From Trinickia terrae (GTDB lineage Bacteria > Pseudomonadota > Gammaproteobacteria > Burkholderiales > Burkholderiaceae), in NCBI RefSeq assembly GCF_005144415.1, contig NZ_SWJE01000001.1:372001-436000 (forward strand): a stretch of 64,000 nucleotides of DNA, read 5' to 3'. Of the stretch, positions 44,709-55,059 are shown piece by piece. The notes under the pieces were generated by a model that was not told where the DNA came from, searched no databases, and was given only the letters and a program-made list of their open reading frames with translations. The position numbers and the translations under genes were made by a program. Numbering within the stretch: position 1 is the stretch's first letter; every line of letters begins with the position of its first letter.

Positions 44709-45887
44709 ATGGCAATGCCTACCATCCGGCACGTCCGCGCGTTCACGGTGCGCGGCGGCGGCGCCGACTATCACGACCAGGGCGCCGATCACTGGATCGA
44801 CGACCACATCTCGACGCCGATGGGGCGCTATCCCGAGTACCGGCAGAGCCGCCAGTCGTTCGGGATCAACGTGCTCGGCTCGCTGGTGGTCGAGATCGAA
44901 GCGAGCGACGGCACCGTCGGCTTCGCGGTGACGACGGGCGGCGAGATCGGCGCGTTCATCGTCGAGCGGCATCTCGCACGGTTTCTCGAAGGGCAGCTCG
45001 TCACCGACATCGAGAAGATGTGGGACCAGATGTACTACGCGACGCTCTACTACGGACGCAAGGGCGTGGTGCTGAACACGATTTCCGGTGTCGATCTCGC
45101 GTTGTGGGATCTGCTCGCGAAGGTGCGCAAGGAGCCGGTGTACCAGTTGCTGGGCGGCCCGGTGCGCGACGAGCTGACGTTCTACGCGACGGGCGCGCGG
45201 CCCGATCTCGCGAAGCAGATGGGTTTCATCGGCGGGAAGATGCCGCTGCAGCATGGGCCGGCGGAGGGCGAGGAGGGCCTGAAGCTCAATCTCGAGAAGC
45301 TCGCCGGCATGCGCGAGAAAGTCGGCGGCGATTTCTGGCTGATGTTCGATTGCTGGATGAGCCTCGACGTCAACTATGCGACGCGTCTGGCGCAGGCCGC
45401 GCACGAATACGGGCTGAAGTGGGTGGAGGAGTGCCTGTCGCCGGATGACTATTGGGGATACGCGCAACTGCGCAAGAACGTGCCGCACGGCATGCTCGTC
45501 ACGACCGGCGAGCACGAAGCGACGCGCTGGGGCTTTCGGCTGCTGCTCGAGATGGGCTGCTGCGACATCATCCAGCCCGACGTCGGCTGGTGCGGCGGCA
45601 TCACTGAGCTGATCAAGATCTCGGCGCTTGCCGATGCGCACAATGCGCTCGTTGTGCCGCACGGGTCGTCGGTGTACAGCTATCACTTCGTCGTCACGCG
45701 GCATAATTCGCCGTTTGCCGAGTTCCTCATGATGGCGCCGCAAGCCGACCAGGTCGTGCCGATGTTCAACCCGCTCCTGCTCGACGAGCCGGTGCCCGTG
45801 AACGGCCGCATGAAGGTGCCCGACACGCCGGGCTTCGGCGTGCGGCTCAATCCCGAGTGCAAGCTACACCGGCCTTACCAGCATTGA
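44709..45887 (+). CDS. rhmD: L-rhamnonate dehydratase
   Basis: A 392-residue enolase-superfamily enzyme producing 2-keto-3-deoxy-L-rhamnonate. The N-terminal [18 protein letters not shown] and the block [22 protein letters not shown] match RhmD closely. Metal ligands and the general base appear in [24 protein letters not shown] and QPDVGWCGG, and the active-site histidine in [17 protein letters not shown] lies before the start. It is preceded by the MFS gene and followed by L-rhamnose 1-dehydrogenase. Confidence 0.93.
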   Translation: MAMPTIRHVRAFTVRGGGADYHDQGADHWIDDHISTPMGRYPEYRQSRQSFGINVLGSLVVEIEASDGTVGFAVTTGGEIGAFIVERHLARFLEGQLVTDIEKMWDQMYYATLYYGRKGVVLNTISGVDLALWDLLAKVRKEPVYQLLGGPVRDELTFYATGARPDLAKQMGFIGGKMPLQHGPAEGEEGLKLNLEKLAGMREKVGGDFWLMFDCWMSLDVNYATRLAQAAHEYGLKWVEECLSPDDYWGYAQLRKNVPHGMLVTTGEHEATRWGFRLLLEMGCCDIIQPDVGWCGGITELIKISALADAHNALVVPHGSSVYSYHFVVTRHNSPFAEFLMMAPQADQVVPMFNPLLLDEPVPVNGRMKVPDTPGFGVRLNPECKLHRPYQH

Positions 45888-45943
45888 AGCGAGCGAACGT
45901 GCGGCTGCGGCTGGCGGCCCGCATCCCGCAGAAGGAGAACAGG

Positions 45944-46726
45944 ATGTTGCTGAAGGACAAGATAGTGATCGTGACGGGTGCGTCCCGCGGCATCGGCCGC
46001 GCCATCGCGGTGACGGCGGCCCGCGAGGGCGCCGACGTCGTGCTCAATTACTGGGGCGACAACGATGCGGCCTACGACCGTCGCCCGGCGATTCGCGAGG
46101 TGCTCGACGATATCGCGTCGCTGGGGCGGCGCGCGATCGCGGTCGAGGGCAACGTCGCCGCGCGCGAGACCGGGCCGGCGCTCATGCGCGCGGCCGTCGA
46201 CGCGTTCGGACGTGTCGACGTGCTTGCGAGCAACGCCGGCATCTGCCCGTTCCATGCGTTCCTCGACATGCCGCCCGAGGTGTTCGAGACGACGATGGCG
46301 GTCAATCTGCACGGCGCGTTCTATGTGACGCAGGCGGCCGCGAACCAGATGAAGGCGCAGGGCACGGGCGGCGCAATCGTGGCGACGAGCTCGATCAGCG
46401 CGCTCGTGGGCGGCGGAATGCAGACGCACTACACGCCGACGAAGGCGGGCGTGCATTCGCTGATGCAATCGTGCGCGATTGCGCTGGGGCCTTATGGCAT
46501 TCGCTGCAATTCGGTGATGCCGGGGACGATCGCCACCGATCTCAATGCGGAGGATTTGTCGGATGCGGGGAAGAAGGCGTACTTCGAAAAGCGCATTCCG
46601 CTAGGGCGGCTGGGGGCGCCTGAAGACGTCGCCGAATGCGTGGTGTTTCTCGCGTCGGACAGGGCGCGGTATGTGACGGGCGCGGCGTTGCTGGTGGATG
46701 GGGGGATGTTTGTGAATTTGCAGTAA
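45944..46726 (+). CDS. L-rhamnose 1-dehydrogenase (SDR)
   Basis: A 260-residue SDR that oxidises L-rhamnose to the lactone. The cofactor motif is TGASRGIGRAIA, the catalytic Ser is in ATSSISALVGGGMQ, Tyr/Lys in HYTPTKAG, and the end is VTGAALLVDGGMFVNLQ. The motifs NAGICPFHAFLDMP and GGMQTHYTPTKAG correspond to characterised L-rhamnose dehydrogenases (LRA1). AAGGAGAA (45932-45939) sets the start at 45944, not further upstream. It is the last gene of the first rhamnose run. Confidence 0.9.
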   Translation: MLLKDKIVIVTGASRGIGRAIAVTAAREGADVVLNYWGDNDAAYDRRPAIREVLDDIASLGRRAIAVEGNVAARETGPALMRAAVDAFGRVDVLASNAGICPFHAFLDMPPEVFETTMAVNLHGAFYVTQAAANQMKAQGTGGAIVATSSISALVGGGMQTHYTPTKAGVHSLMQSCAIALGPYGIRCNSVMPGTIATDLNAEDLSDAGKKAYFEKRIPLGRLGAPEDVAECVVFLASDRARYVTGAALLVDGGMFVNLQ

Positions 46727-47433
46727 ATGCCGATGTCCGCATTGCAGACAAGGTCATCTAATACCGCGCTTCGATCGTCCGCGCGCCATCGTAACCGTGG
46801 TGGCGTGCACCACCGAACGGACAGCGGGGCATGGCGGCGGCCGATCTCCTCAGCACCCCATGTTTGTCGGGAAAATGAAAGCCTGGATAAGTCCAACTGG
46901 CTGGATATCATTTCACCTTGAAACTTCCGAGGAGTTATCTAATATCATTGCTGATCTTGCGTTTTGCATATTAAAGGTGAATTGATCCAATATAGACAGG
47001 TCTTTTTTATCAAATGGTGTCTTTAGCATTGAGGCGCTCGAAGTTATCGCGGATACGTTGAGTTTTTTAATCGATTCAATCAAGCGGAGCTTTTATGGAG
47101 TTCAGCCGATTGGATCAACGACTGCGTCGCCGGCAACGAAAAAATTGCTGGCACTTGCCGCGAAGCCAACCGCGTCCGACAAGCGGTTTCATAAGTTTCC
47201 TCCGCATCGGCGCAGGCTGGCACTCATTCGAGTGCCATTACACCACCGGCGCACGCCATGCCATGAAATAGCGCTTTTTGCCTCGTTGAATTCGGCCGAA
47301 TGAAATCGGCGTGATGCTCAATAGACACGCCGACTCGATTCTTGAAATCGATTTGCGGTAGTGCCGTAACTACGGGTAATCGATCTGGAACAAAAGGCGA
47401 CGGATTCCCCATCATCGAAAACGTGAGGACGCT
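46727..47433. other. 707-base low-GC intergenic region before the ThDP-like gene
   Basis: From about 46880 to 47100 the sequence is markedly A+T-richer than its surroundings, with stop codons in every frame. It contains an 8-base-arm inverted repeat at 47306-47333 (TCGGCGTG/CACGCCGA) upstream of the next gene. No open frame was credible. It separates the rhamnose catabolic run from an unrelated gene and may be a junction of transferred DNA. Confidence 0.45.
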
Positions 47434-49830
47434 ATGGTTATCGCTCGCAACAAGCAAGAACTCTTCGTCGCGATCGTGTCCGGTGATCGGAGTTTCGCCA
47501 ATACCATTGCTTCCGCGCTACGCCACCTCGGGCGCGACGAGAGGCAGATCACCGGAATGTCATTTGACGATCCGTCATCTGATTTTGAACATCCGGTGTT
47601 CCGCACGCTTTCCGAACGCGCGAACACCTACCTCGACGAAGCGCTTCCGGATGCTCTGATCAAACTCGTCAACGTCGCACGTCTCGACGAATTGGATATC
47701 GCGCTCAAGGAGCGGCTGCGGACCTTGCAGCGGACCACCGACGGCCCGAGACCATGGAGCGACGGCACAACCGTGCTGTTCCTGATCGATACCCGCACCG
47801 CCTCGACCAGCCCGAATAGCGATGCCCGGTTCAACATCGCAAAGGCCACCCTCTTTCGCGTTTGCGAAAAATTCGGAATTTCGCTGTCGCCATACTCCGT
47901 CTGCATCTATGACGAGTTTGACGAGAGCATCGTTTATTCCCACACCTTTGGAAGCAGGCGCAAGCTTCCTGATGAGAAATGGGTGCTTGCGGTGGACGCC
48001 ATTCGCGCGTTCACCGATCTGGTTCAAACGCGCCACGCGAATGCGCGCGCCATACTGCCGGAAACCGAGACCAAGATTAGCCTCTCGATTGCCCTGACCG
48101 ATTTTCTAACCAGGCAAGCCGGCACGCGGTGGGGATTCCACTTCTTCACGGGGACGATTGTCTCGAAGCTGATTCAGGACTGCGCCACGGCCGCTCGCTG
48201 GGCCGGCAACCCGGTGTTGCGAGGCGCCAATGAACACAGTCTCGCCGCCGGCGCCCTGGCGCGCTGGCAACTGCAGCAAGCGCCTTTCCTCATCGTCGTT
48301 ACCGCCGCCATGGTTGACGAGTTCAGGGGCACGCTGGCCAATCTCAGAGCGGCTCAGGCAAAAGGCTTCATCGTCTTTGGAGAGACCGAGCCCGGCGTCT
48401 GGCAGCCCTTTCAAGGGACAGTGCATCGTGACGAAGATGCGCGAGCGGTCATGGCCGCACGTGGCATCCCGTGCGTCTACCTCACTGACCCGGACCGGCT
48501 TGGGCAGGATCTGACCGCTGCGTTTGAAGCCTATCATCGGCGCCAGGGGCCAGTCGCGATCATTGCTTCGCCGACCATACTGCGCTACGCCGAACCGATT
48601 GAAATACCCAAACCAGAACCCGTCGCCGCCCAGCCGAATGCAAGCGACGACAGCATCGACGCAGTAGCGCGTCTCCTCAACGAGGAGCCGTGCGTCGTGG
48701 TGTGTCAGTGCGGCCATCTCTCCGAATCCGAGCGCAATCTTGTTTATGAAATCGCGCATCAAACGGGTATCGCTCTCGTCGATTCTCTAGCCCGTCCCGG
48801 CACCACGGCGCGATACGACAACGGACGCGTCGTTGACGAATTCCTCGGAACGATGAGCTTATACGGCTGCTCATCCTCGGTGTGGCATCTGCTCCACCCG
48901 GCTGGACGCCCATTGGAGCACGACGAGAACGCGGTTATTTTTTTGAAGAGCCGGATCACGGATCTAGCGACGCCTTTTAGCGAAAGCGTGCTGCGTGATC
49001 GCATTCGGGTGGTCCAGGTAACCGATACGCCATCGCATATCGCGCCATTTACGGACCTCCCGGTTGTCGACGAACTTCATTCCTTTCTCGTTCGTCTCAA
49101 GCCTCGCATTGCGCCCAAATACTGGATCGTCGAAAGACGCCGTACGGCGATCGCCGAGGCCCGTGCCCGCCCACTCGACCCGCTCGTCGCGGTGCCTTCC
49201 ATGCCGATGAGCTCCGAATACTTCTTTGCGCAGCTCAACGCCGTGCTTGAAGAACTCATCGCCAACCACAACTACACCTACACGGGTTTTTATGACGTCG
49301 GCCGCGGCGGCATTTCCGCTGTCAGGAATCTGGTGCGAACTGGCGAAGGCGTGTCCGGTTGGTACGGACGCGCACTCATGGGCGACGCACTCGAGGCCAT
49401 TCCCGCCGTGGCGCTCAGCAGCCGTCGCAACATTCTCGGTTTTATCGGAGACGGCGCACTGCAACTCGTTCCCTCGATCTTGCCCGCTCTGCGCCAGCAA
49501 CTTTGCTACGAGGGAGCGCGTATCGAAGGCAACGTCAGCATCTTCCATTTGCTCAATGGCGGCTTCTCGATCATCCGCTCATACCGCGAACTGCAGCAGT
49601 CGGCGAATACCGACGCGCAAATGTCGTTGCTCACATCCGTTGAGGGCGACTGGCAGACCCAGTACGGTGAGACGGAAATCGCTCATCAGCGGTTGGTCGA
49701 CCTGAATCCGGCGGCCTTATCGGCCAAGCTGCTTGCTCCCGCGACACTCAATCTGTTCTCCGTCTACCTGGCGCACGATAACGAGGGAGACTCGGTTCTT
49801 CCGCTATCGCGGAAGAACTGGAGGATGTGA
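47434..49830 (+). CDS. Thiamine diphosphate-dependent enzyme-like protein with unknown N-terminal domain
   Basis: A 798-residue protein of unknown reaction. Residues about 1-220 are not recognised. Residues about 230-400 resemble a ThDP Pyr domain: TRWGFHFFTGTIVSK, then GNPVLRGANEHSLAAGALARWQ, where E267 sits at the place of the ThDP-activating glutamate. Residues about 425-590 look like the central domain. Residues about 600-798 look like the PP domain, with FIGDGALQLVPS (G672-D673-G674) and LLNGGFSII (N708) as the diphosphate/Mg2+ motif, although the spacing (33 residues) is longer than usual. It stands alone between rhamnose genes, convergent with a LysR gene. GAGGA precedes ATG 47434. Relatives include acetolactate synthase-, MenD- and PigD-type enzymes. 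Confidence 0.65.
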   Translation: MVIARNKQELFVAIVSGDRSFANTIASALRHLGRDERQITGMSFDDPSSDFEHPVFRTLSERANTYLDEALPDALIKLVNVARLDELDIALKERLRTLQRTTDGPRPWSDGTTVLFLIDTRTASTSPNSDARFNIAKATLFRVCEKFGISLSPYSVCIYDEFDESIVYSHTFGSRRKLPDEKWVLAVDAIRAFTDLVQTRHANARAILPETETKISLSIALTDFLTRQAGTRWGFHFFTGTIVSKLIQDCATAARWAGNPVLRGANEHSLAAGALARWQLQQAPFLIVVTAAMVDEFRGTLANLRAAQAKGFIVFGETEPGVWQPFQGTVHRDEDARAVMAARGIPCVYLTDPDRLGQDLTAAFEAYHRRQGPVAIIASPTILRYAEPIEIPKPEPVAAQPNASDDSIDAVARLLNEEPCVVVCQCGHLSESERNLVYEIAHQTGIALVDSLARPGTTARYDNGRVVDEFLGTMSLYGCSSSVWHLLHPAGRPLEHDENAVIFLKSRITDLATPFSESVLRDRIRVVQVTDTPSHIAPFTDLPVVDELHSFLVRLKPRIAPKYWIVERRRTAIAEARARPLDPLVAVPSMPMSSEYFFAQLNAVLEELIANHNYTYTGFYDVGRGGISAVRNLVRTGEGVSGWYGRALMGDALEAIPAVALSSRRNILGFIGDGALQLVPSILPALRQQLCYEGARIEGNVSIFHLLNGGFSIIRSYRELQQSANTDAQMSLLTSVEGDWQTQYGETEIAHQRLVDLNPAALSAKLLAPATLNLFSVYLAHDNEGDSVLPLSRKNWRM

Positions 49831-49938
49831 GGTTCTGCCGTATCACGCATTGGACTCGCTGCCGTATTTCGAGCACCCGCCGATCATCGCCATGAAAAGA
49901 GCAGCCACGGTCAAACGCTCCATTGTTTCTGTTTTCCC

Positions 49939-50904
49939 TTATACGGCTTCGGACTGCCGCCCGCCCGAATACTGCCTCAGCAACTCCACGAACCTCACCG
50001 CCGGCTCCGACAACGGCTCTTCCTTACGCACCAGCAGCCCGAACCCTTCCAGGCTTTCGCCGATGTCGATCGGCAACGCCACGAGCAACTTCGCGCGCAA
50101 ATAATCCCTGACGACCGACTCCGGCAGCATCGCCACCGCATCGGTGTTCTGCAGCAATTGCAGCGTCGCGAAGATCGACGCGCATTCCACGAGATTCGCC
50201 GGCGACGCCAACTGCGCCCGCGCCAACTCCTCCTCGAACAATTGCCGCGCAGGGCTCGCGAGCGGCTGCACGACCCAGGGCCAGCCGAGCAAGTCCGCGA
50301 GCGATGCGGCGGGAGCCGCCGCGCCGCTAGCAAGCGGATGCACCGAGCGCACCACCAGCATCAGCGATTCGCGTGCAAGCGGCTCGAAGTCGAAGTCGTT
50401 GTGCTGCAACGCATTGGTGAAGCGCCCCAGCGCGAGATCCACTTCGCGGCGATGCAGCAATTGCAGTACCTGATCGCTGGTCTCGCCAAGAATGCGCACG
50501 TTCAAAAGCGGACGCTCCGCCTTGAGATCGGCAATCGCCATCGCCAGCAAATCGGGTGCCGCGCCCATGATGGCAGCCACAGCGAGCTGACCGTGGCCGC
50601 CCTTGCGCCTGACTTCGAGCCCCTCGGCGAAGCGCTGCAAGTCCGCCAGCGAGCGCCGCGCATAGGCGAGGGCCACGACGCCGAGCGGCGTCGGCTGCAT
50701 GCCGCGCGAATTGCGCTCGAAGAGCAGGAAGCCGAACGCTTCCTCGATGTCGCCGAGCATGCGGCTCGCGCTCGGCTGCGCGACATTGATCGCTTCGGCG
50801 GCCTGATGGAGATTGCGCATGTCGTCGAGCGCGACGAGCAAGGCGAGGTGCTTGAACTTGAGACGGTTGACCAGCGCGACGAACGACGACGAAGAGGAGC
50901 TCAT
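49939..50904 (-). CDS. LysR-type regulator, probable regulator of the rhamnose genes
   Basis: A 321-residue LysR protein: helix-turn-helix in LKFKHLALLVALDDMRNLHQAAEAINVAQPSASRML (residues about 15-50), then an effector domain with LLAMAIADLKAERPLL. It resembles the GbpR/GalR-type LysR proteins that control sugar uptake and oxidation genes in soil bacteria. It is divergent from rhaM with 245 bases between starts; an ATCGG-TGGG-CCGAT dyad (50952-50965) in that gap is a likely site. Regulation of the downstream rhamnose and transporter genes is inferred. Confidence 0.82.
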   Translation of the reverse strand: MSSSSSSFVALVNRLKFKHLALLVALDDMRNLHQAAEAINVAQPSASRMLGDIEEAFGFLLFERNSRGMQPTPLGVVALAYARRSLADLQRFAEGLEVRRKGGHGQLAVAAIMGAAPDLLAMAIADLKAERPLLNVRILGETSDQVLQLLHRREVDLALGRFTNALQHNDFDFEPLARESLMLVVRSVHPLASGAAAPAASLADLLGWPWVVQPLASPARQLFEEELARAQLASPANLVECASIFATLQLLQNTDAVAMLPESVVRDYLRAKLLVALPIDIGESLEGFGLLVRKEEPLSEPAVRFVELLRQYSGGRQSEAV

Positions 50905-50951
50905 TGATTCGCTTTAGCGATCGCCCAATCCAAAGAACGGATTGAGATGTT

Positions 50952-50965
50952 ATCGGTGGGCCGAT
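50952..50965. promoter_or_regulatory. Inverted repeat, candidate LysR site upstream of rhaM
   Basis: ATCGG and CCGAT are perfect arms separated by four bases, 48 bases from the LysR start in the divergent region before rhaM. Confidence 0.4.
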
Positions 50966-51149
50966 TATAGTCAAAACATATCAACGCCACGCAAACGCCT
51001 CAGTGCGCGGGCGAAACAAACCGGAGACAGCGGCACCGCGATGCGTGTCGCACCTTGCGCACTGTTTGCATCGCCGTCTCCGAAGCTCAACGGATTCGCC
51101 GGGCCCGCTCTTCGAGCGCTATCCCGGCCGCAACAACAACGAGCCGCAA

Positions 51150-51464
51150 ATGGAGACGATCGCTTTCAGAATGGTGTTGAACCCCGGCATGCGCGACGAA
51201 TACGCGCGCCGCCATCGCGAACTGTGGCCCGAGCTGGCGCAGGCGCTGCGCGACGCCGGCGTGCACGACTACTCGATCTTTCTCGACGAAGCGACGAACC
51301 ATCTGTTCGCCGTCCTCAAGCGAGCGCCCGGCCACACGATGGATCGCCTTCCGCAACTCGACGTGATGCGCCGCTGGTGGGACTACATGGCCGACATCAT
51401 GCAGACCGAAGGGGACGGCACGCCAGTCGCGACGCCTTTGGTCCAAGTCTTTCATTTGCCTTGA
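51150..51464 (+). CDS. rhaM: L-rhamnose mutarotase
   Basis: A 104-residue small enzyme interconverting the anomers of L-rhamnose. The sequence [22 protein letters not shown] and [32 protein letters not shown], and the end [11 protein letters not shown], match RhaM/YiiL proteins, which act as dimers. ATG at 51150 gives the normal length of about 104. It is followed 58 bases later by the lactonase gene. Confidence 0.92.
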   Translation: METIAFRMVLNPGMRDEYARRHRELWPELAQALRDAGVHDYSIFLDEATNHLFAVLKRAPGHTMDRLPQLDVMRRWWDYMADIMQTEGDGTPVATPLVQVFHLP

Positions 51465-51522
51465 AAGTCCATACCCGGTTCTTCAACGGACTTCCCTTTT
51501 TGAACGCTTAGCGAGAACCCCG

Positions 51523-52416
51523 ATGCTAGTCGTCGATTCACACGTCCATTTTTGGGACTTGAGCGCCCATCACTATCCGTGGCTTGCGAATCCCAGCATG
51601 TCGTTTGTCGGCGATGCGCGTGACTTGAAGCACGATTATTTGCCGGCCGACCTGATCGAAGACGCTGCCGAGATCGAGTTGCTGAAGGTGGTCCACGTCG
51701 AAGCGAATTACGATCCGGCGAACCCGGTCGGCGAGACGCGCTGGCTGCAGTCGCTGGCCGACACGCGCCGCGGCCGCGATTTCCCGAATGCGATCGTCGC
51801 CGCCGCGGACTTGTCGCAAAGCAATGCGCAGGCCGTGCTCGAAGCGCATAGGGAGTACGCCAATACGCGCGGCATCCGCCAGATTCTCAACCGCCATTCC
51901 GATCCGCTCTACAACTACGTGCAGCAGGACTATCTGCATGACGACACCTGGCGCCGCAATTTCGGCTTGCTCGCGCGCTATGGGCTGTCGTTCGACTTGC
52001 AGATCTATCCGTCGCAGATGGCCGATGCCGCGGCGCTCGCCCGTGCGCATCCCGACACGCTGCTGATCCTCAATCACGCGGGCATGTTCGTCGATCGCGA
52101 CAGCGTCGCGGGTTATCGCGCATGGCGCGACGGGCTGCGGCTGCTCGCGTCGTGCGAGAACGTCGCCGTGAAGATCAGCGGGCTGGCGATGTTCGATCAC
52201 CGCTGGACGGTCGAAAGCTTGCGCCCGTATGTGCTGGAGACCATCGACGCATTCGGCGTCGAACGCGCGATGTTCGCGTCGAACTTCCCGGTCGATCGCT
52301 TGTTCGGCACTTATGCCGCGTTGTGGCAGGCGTATGCGGCGATCGTCGCGGGGGCTAGCGAGAGCGAGCGCGATGCGCTGTTCAAGACCAACGCCCAGCG
52401 CTGCTACCGGATCTGA
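51523..52416 (+). CDS. Amidohydrolase-family L-rhamnono-lactonase
   Basis: A 297-residue TIM-barrel hydrolase (amidohydrolase_2 family). The metal-binding motif [10 protein letters not shown] opens the protein; VHVEAN (about residue 54), [11 protein letters not shown] and [13 protein letters not shown] supply other expected active-site residues. Family members next to rhamnose and fucose genes hydrolyse sugar-acid lactones. It should open L-rhamnono-1,4-lactone to L-rhamnonate, the substrate of RhmD at 44709. It precedes the ABC transporter genes. Confidence 0.85.
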   Translation: MLVVDSHVHFWDLSAHHYPWLANPSMSFVGDARDLKHDYLPADLIEDAAEIELLKVVHVEANYDPANPVGETRWLQSLADTRRGRDFPNAIVAAADLSQSNAQAVLEAHREYANTRGIRQILNRHSDPLYNYVQQDYLHDDTWRRNFGLLARYGLSFDLQIYPSQMADAAALARAHPDTLLILNHAGMFVDRDSVAGYRAWRDGLRLLASCENVAVKISGLAMFDHRWTVESLRPYVLETIDAFGVERAMFASNFPVDRLFGTYAALWQAYAAIVAGASESERDALFKTNAQRCYRI

Positions 52417-52474
52417 AGGCGGCGGCTTATCGATGCTCCATCGGCGAGGCGCCATTGACCAATGCAAGGCAGGC

Positions 52475-54004
52475 ATGACCACATCGACCCATCCGGCACC
52501 GCGTCTCACGCTCGCGCGTGCGACCAAGACCTTCGGGCGCGTGCGCGCGCTCGAGAACGGCAACCTCACGCTCTGGCCCGGCGAAGTTCACGCGCTGCTC
52601 GGCGAGAACGGCGCGGGCAAATCGACGCTCGTGAAGATCCTCGCGGGCGTGCATCGCCCCGACGGCGGCGAACTGACGATAGACGGCCAGGCGCGCGTAT
52701 TCCACGATCCCGCTGACGCGCGCAGCGCAGGCATCGCGGTGATCTACCAGGAACCGACGCTGTTCTTCGACCTGTCGATCGCCGAGAACATCTACATGGG
52801 ACGCCAGCCGACCGACGCGCTGGGGCGTATCCGCTACGACGAGATGCATCGCGAGGTCGACGCGCTGCTCGCGTCGCTCGGCGTGAACCTGCGGGCGCAG
52901 CGGCTCGTGCGGGGCTTGTCGATCGCGGACCAGCAGGTGGTCGAGATCGCAAAGGCGCTTTCGCTCAACGCGAACGTGCTCATCATGGACGAGCCGACTG
53001 CCGCGCTTTCGCTGCCCGAAGTCGAGCGTCTGTTTACGATCGTCAGGAAGCTGCGCGCGGACGGCGTCGCGATTCTCTTCATCACGCACCGGCTCGACGA
53101 GGTGTTCGCGCTGACCGAGCGCGTGACGATCATGCGCGACGGCGCCACCGTCGAGACCGCGATGACCGGCACGCTGACCACCGAGCAGATCGTCGCCAAG
53201 ATGGTGGGTCGCGATCTCGACACGTTCTATCCGAAGGCCGACGTGACGCCGGGCGAGGTGCGGCTGTCGGTGCGCGGCCTGACACGCGCCGGCGTGTTCA
53301 AGGACGTGTCGTTCGAGGTGCGCGCGGGCGAGATCGTTGCGCTGGCCGGGCTCGTCGGGGCGGGCCGCAGCGAAGTCGCGCGCGCGATCTTCGGGATCGA
53401 CATGCCCGATGCGGGAGAGGTCCGCGTCGCGGGAGCGCGCGTCCCGCCCGGCAAGCCGGCCGCCGCCGTGCGGGCAGGCATCGCGCTCGTGCCGGAGGAC
53501 AGGCGCGCGCAAGGGCTGGCGCTCGAGCTGAGCATCGCGCGCAACGCCTCGTTGACCGTGCTCGGCCGCCTCGTGCGGCATGGACTCATTTCATCGAATA
53601 GCGAAACGAAGCTGGCGGCGTATTGGGGCGAGCGCCTGCGGCTCAAGGCGGCGAGCCTCGACGCGCCGGCCGGCACGCTCTCGGGCGGCAACCAGCAGAA
53701 GGTCGTGCTCGGTAAATGGCTCGCGACCGATCCGCGCGTCCTCATCATCGACGAGCCGACGCGCGGTATAGACGTCGGCGCGAAAGCCGAGGTCTACCGG
53801 ACGCTATCCGACCTCGTGCGCGAGGGCATGGCCGTGCTGATGATCTCGAGCGAGCTGCCCGAAGTGCTCGGCATGGCGGACCGCGTGCTGGTGATGCACG
53901 AAGGGCGCATCAGCGCGAGCCTGCCGCGCGCGCAGGCCACCGAACAAAGCATCATGGGCGCCGCGCTCGGCGGCACGCCCGTCACCATGGGACACGCGGC
54001 ATGA
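52475..54004 (+). CDS. Sugar ABC transporter ATP-binding protein, RhaT-like
   Basis: A 509-residue tandem ABC ATPase of the carbohydrate uptake transporter 2 (RbsA) class. The first half has Walker [11 protein letters not shown]-loop in VIYQEPTLF, a degenerate signature ([10 protein letters not shown]) and Walker [12 protein letters not shown]. The second half has [16 protein letters not shown] (degenerate Walker A) and signature [15 protein letters not shown] with [16 protein letters not shown] 52475 follows AAGGCAGGC; ATG 52433 in the same frame is an alternative. Linked genes point to L-rhamnose. Confidence 0.88.
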   Translation: MTTSTHPAPRLTLARATKTFGRVRALENGNLTLWPGEVHALLGENGAGKSTLVKILAGVHRPDGGELTIDGQARVFHDPADARSAGIAVIYQEPTLFFDLSIAENIYMGRQPTDALGRIRYDEMHREVDALLASLGVNLRAQRLVRGLSIADQQVVEIAKALSLNANVLIMDEPTAALSLPEVERLFTIVRKLRADGVAILFITHRLDEVFALTERVTIMRDGATVETAMTGTLTTEQIVAKMVGRDLDTFYPKADVTPGEVRLSVRGLTRAGVFKDVSFEVRAGEIVALAGLVGAGRSEVARAIFGIDMPDAGEVRVAGARVPPGKPAAAVRAGIALVPEDRRAQGLALELSIARNASLTVLGRLVRHGLISSNSETKLAAYWGERLRLKAASLDAPAGTLSGGNQQKVVLGKWLATDPRVLIIDEPTRGIDVGAKAEVYRTLSDLVREGMAVLMISSELPEVLGMADRVLVMHEGRISASLPRAQATEQSIMGAALGGTPVTMGHAA

Positions 54005-55059
54005 CCCGGCATTCTTCCACGGCGCCCGCTGGCGCGCATCATCACGCACCGGGCTTGCCCGCTCTCAGACTCGGACGGATCGCGGCCGTCGTCGCGCAAA
54101 GCCGCGAGACGACGCTCTTCGTCGTGCTGATCCTGCTCGTAGGCGGCACGGCGCTCGCGCGGCCCGAGTTCCTGAACCTGCAGAACCTGCGCGACGTGCT
54201 CCTGAACGTGTCGATCATCAGCCTGCTGACGGCGGGGATGACAGTGGTCATGCTGATGCGGCACATCGATTTGTCGGTCAGCTCGACGGTCGGCATCAGC
54301 GCCTATACGGTGGGCAGCCTGTTCGTCGCCTATCCGAACCTGCCGATCGCCGGCGCGCTCGCCGCGGGTATCGCGATCGGGCTGGTGGCGGGGGCGATCA
54401 ACGGCACGCTCGTGACGTTCGGGCGTGTGCCTTCGCTGGTGGCGACCTTGTCGACGCTCTATATCTTCCGCGGCGCCGGCTACGCCTGGGTCCATGGCGG
54501 CCAGATCAACTCGACGAGCCTGCCCGACGCGTTTCAGCGGCTCGCCACTGGAACGCTCCTCGGTGTGCCGAACCTCGTCGTGATGGCGGCAGCCGTGCTG
54601 ATCGCGCTCGCGATTTATCTCAAGCAGTTCCGAGCCGGGCGCGAGCATTACGCGATCGGCTCGAATCCGGAGGCCGCGGTGCTCGCGGGCATCAAGGTCG
54701 AGCGGCGCGTGTTTGCCGGCTTCCTGCTGTCGGGGGCGATCGCCGGGCTCGCGGGCGTGCTGTGGCTCGCGCGCTTCGGCACCGTCGACGCCGGCACGGG
54801 CAAGGGCATCGAGTTGCAGGTGGTGGCGTCCGCCGTCGTCGGCAGTGTGGCGATCACGGGCGGTGTCGGCACGGTGCTCGGCGCGACGCTCGGCGCGCTC
54901 GTGCTCGGCGTGATCAATATCGCGCTCGTCGTGCTGCGCGTGTCGCCGTTCTGGCAGCAGGCTATCCAAGGGGCGCTGATCGTCGCGGCCATCACGGTCG
55001 ATACGCTGCTTGCCCGCTCCGTTGCCAAACGCATGATGAGGAAACGCGATCATGGCTAA
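54001..55059 (+). CDS. Sugar ABC transporter permease, RhaP-like
   Basis: A 352-residue permease of the RbsC/BPD_transp_2 family with about ten hydrophobic segments. [20 protein letters not shown] and [28 protein letters not shown] are typical. It starts on an ATGA overlap with the ATPase gene stop, so translation is coupled. It has a His/Ala-rich N-terminal tail of about 15 residues. Confidence 0.9.
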   Translation: MTRHSSTAPAGAHHHAPGLPALRLGRIAAVVAQSRETTLFVVLILLVGGTALARPEFLNLQNLRDVLLNVSIISLLTAGMTVVMLMRHIDLSVSSTVGISAYTVGSLFVAYPNLPIAGALAAGIAIGLVAGAINGTLVTFGRVPSLVATLSTLYIFRGAGYAWVHGGQINSTSLPDAFQRLATGTLLGVPNLVVMAAAVLIALAIYLKQFRAGREHYAIGSNPEAAVLAGIKVERRVFAGFLLSGAIAGLAGVLWLARFGTVDAGTGKGIELQVVASAVVGSVAITGGVGTVLGATLGALVLGVINIALVVLRVSPFWQQAIQGALIVAAITVDTLLARSVAKRMMRKRDHG

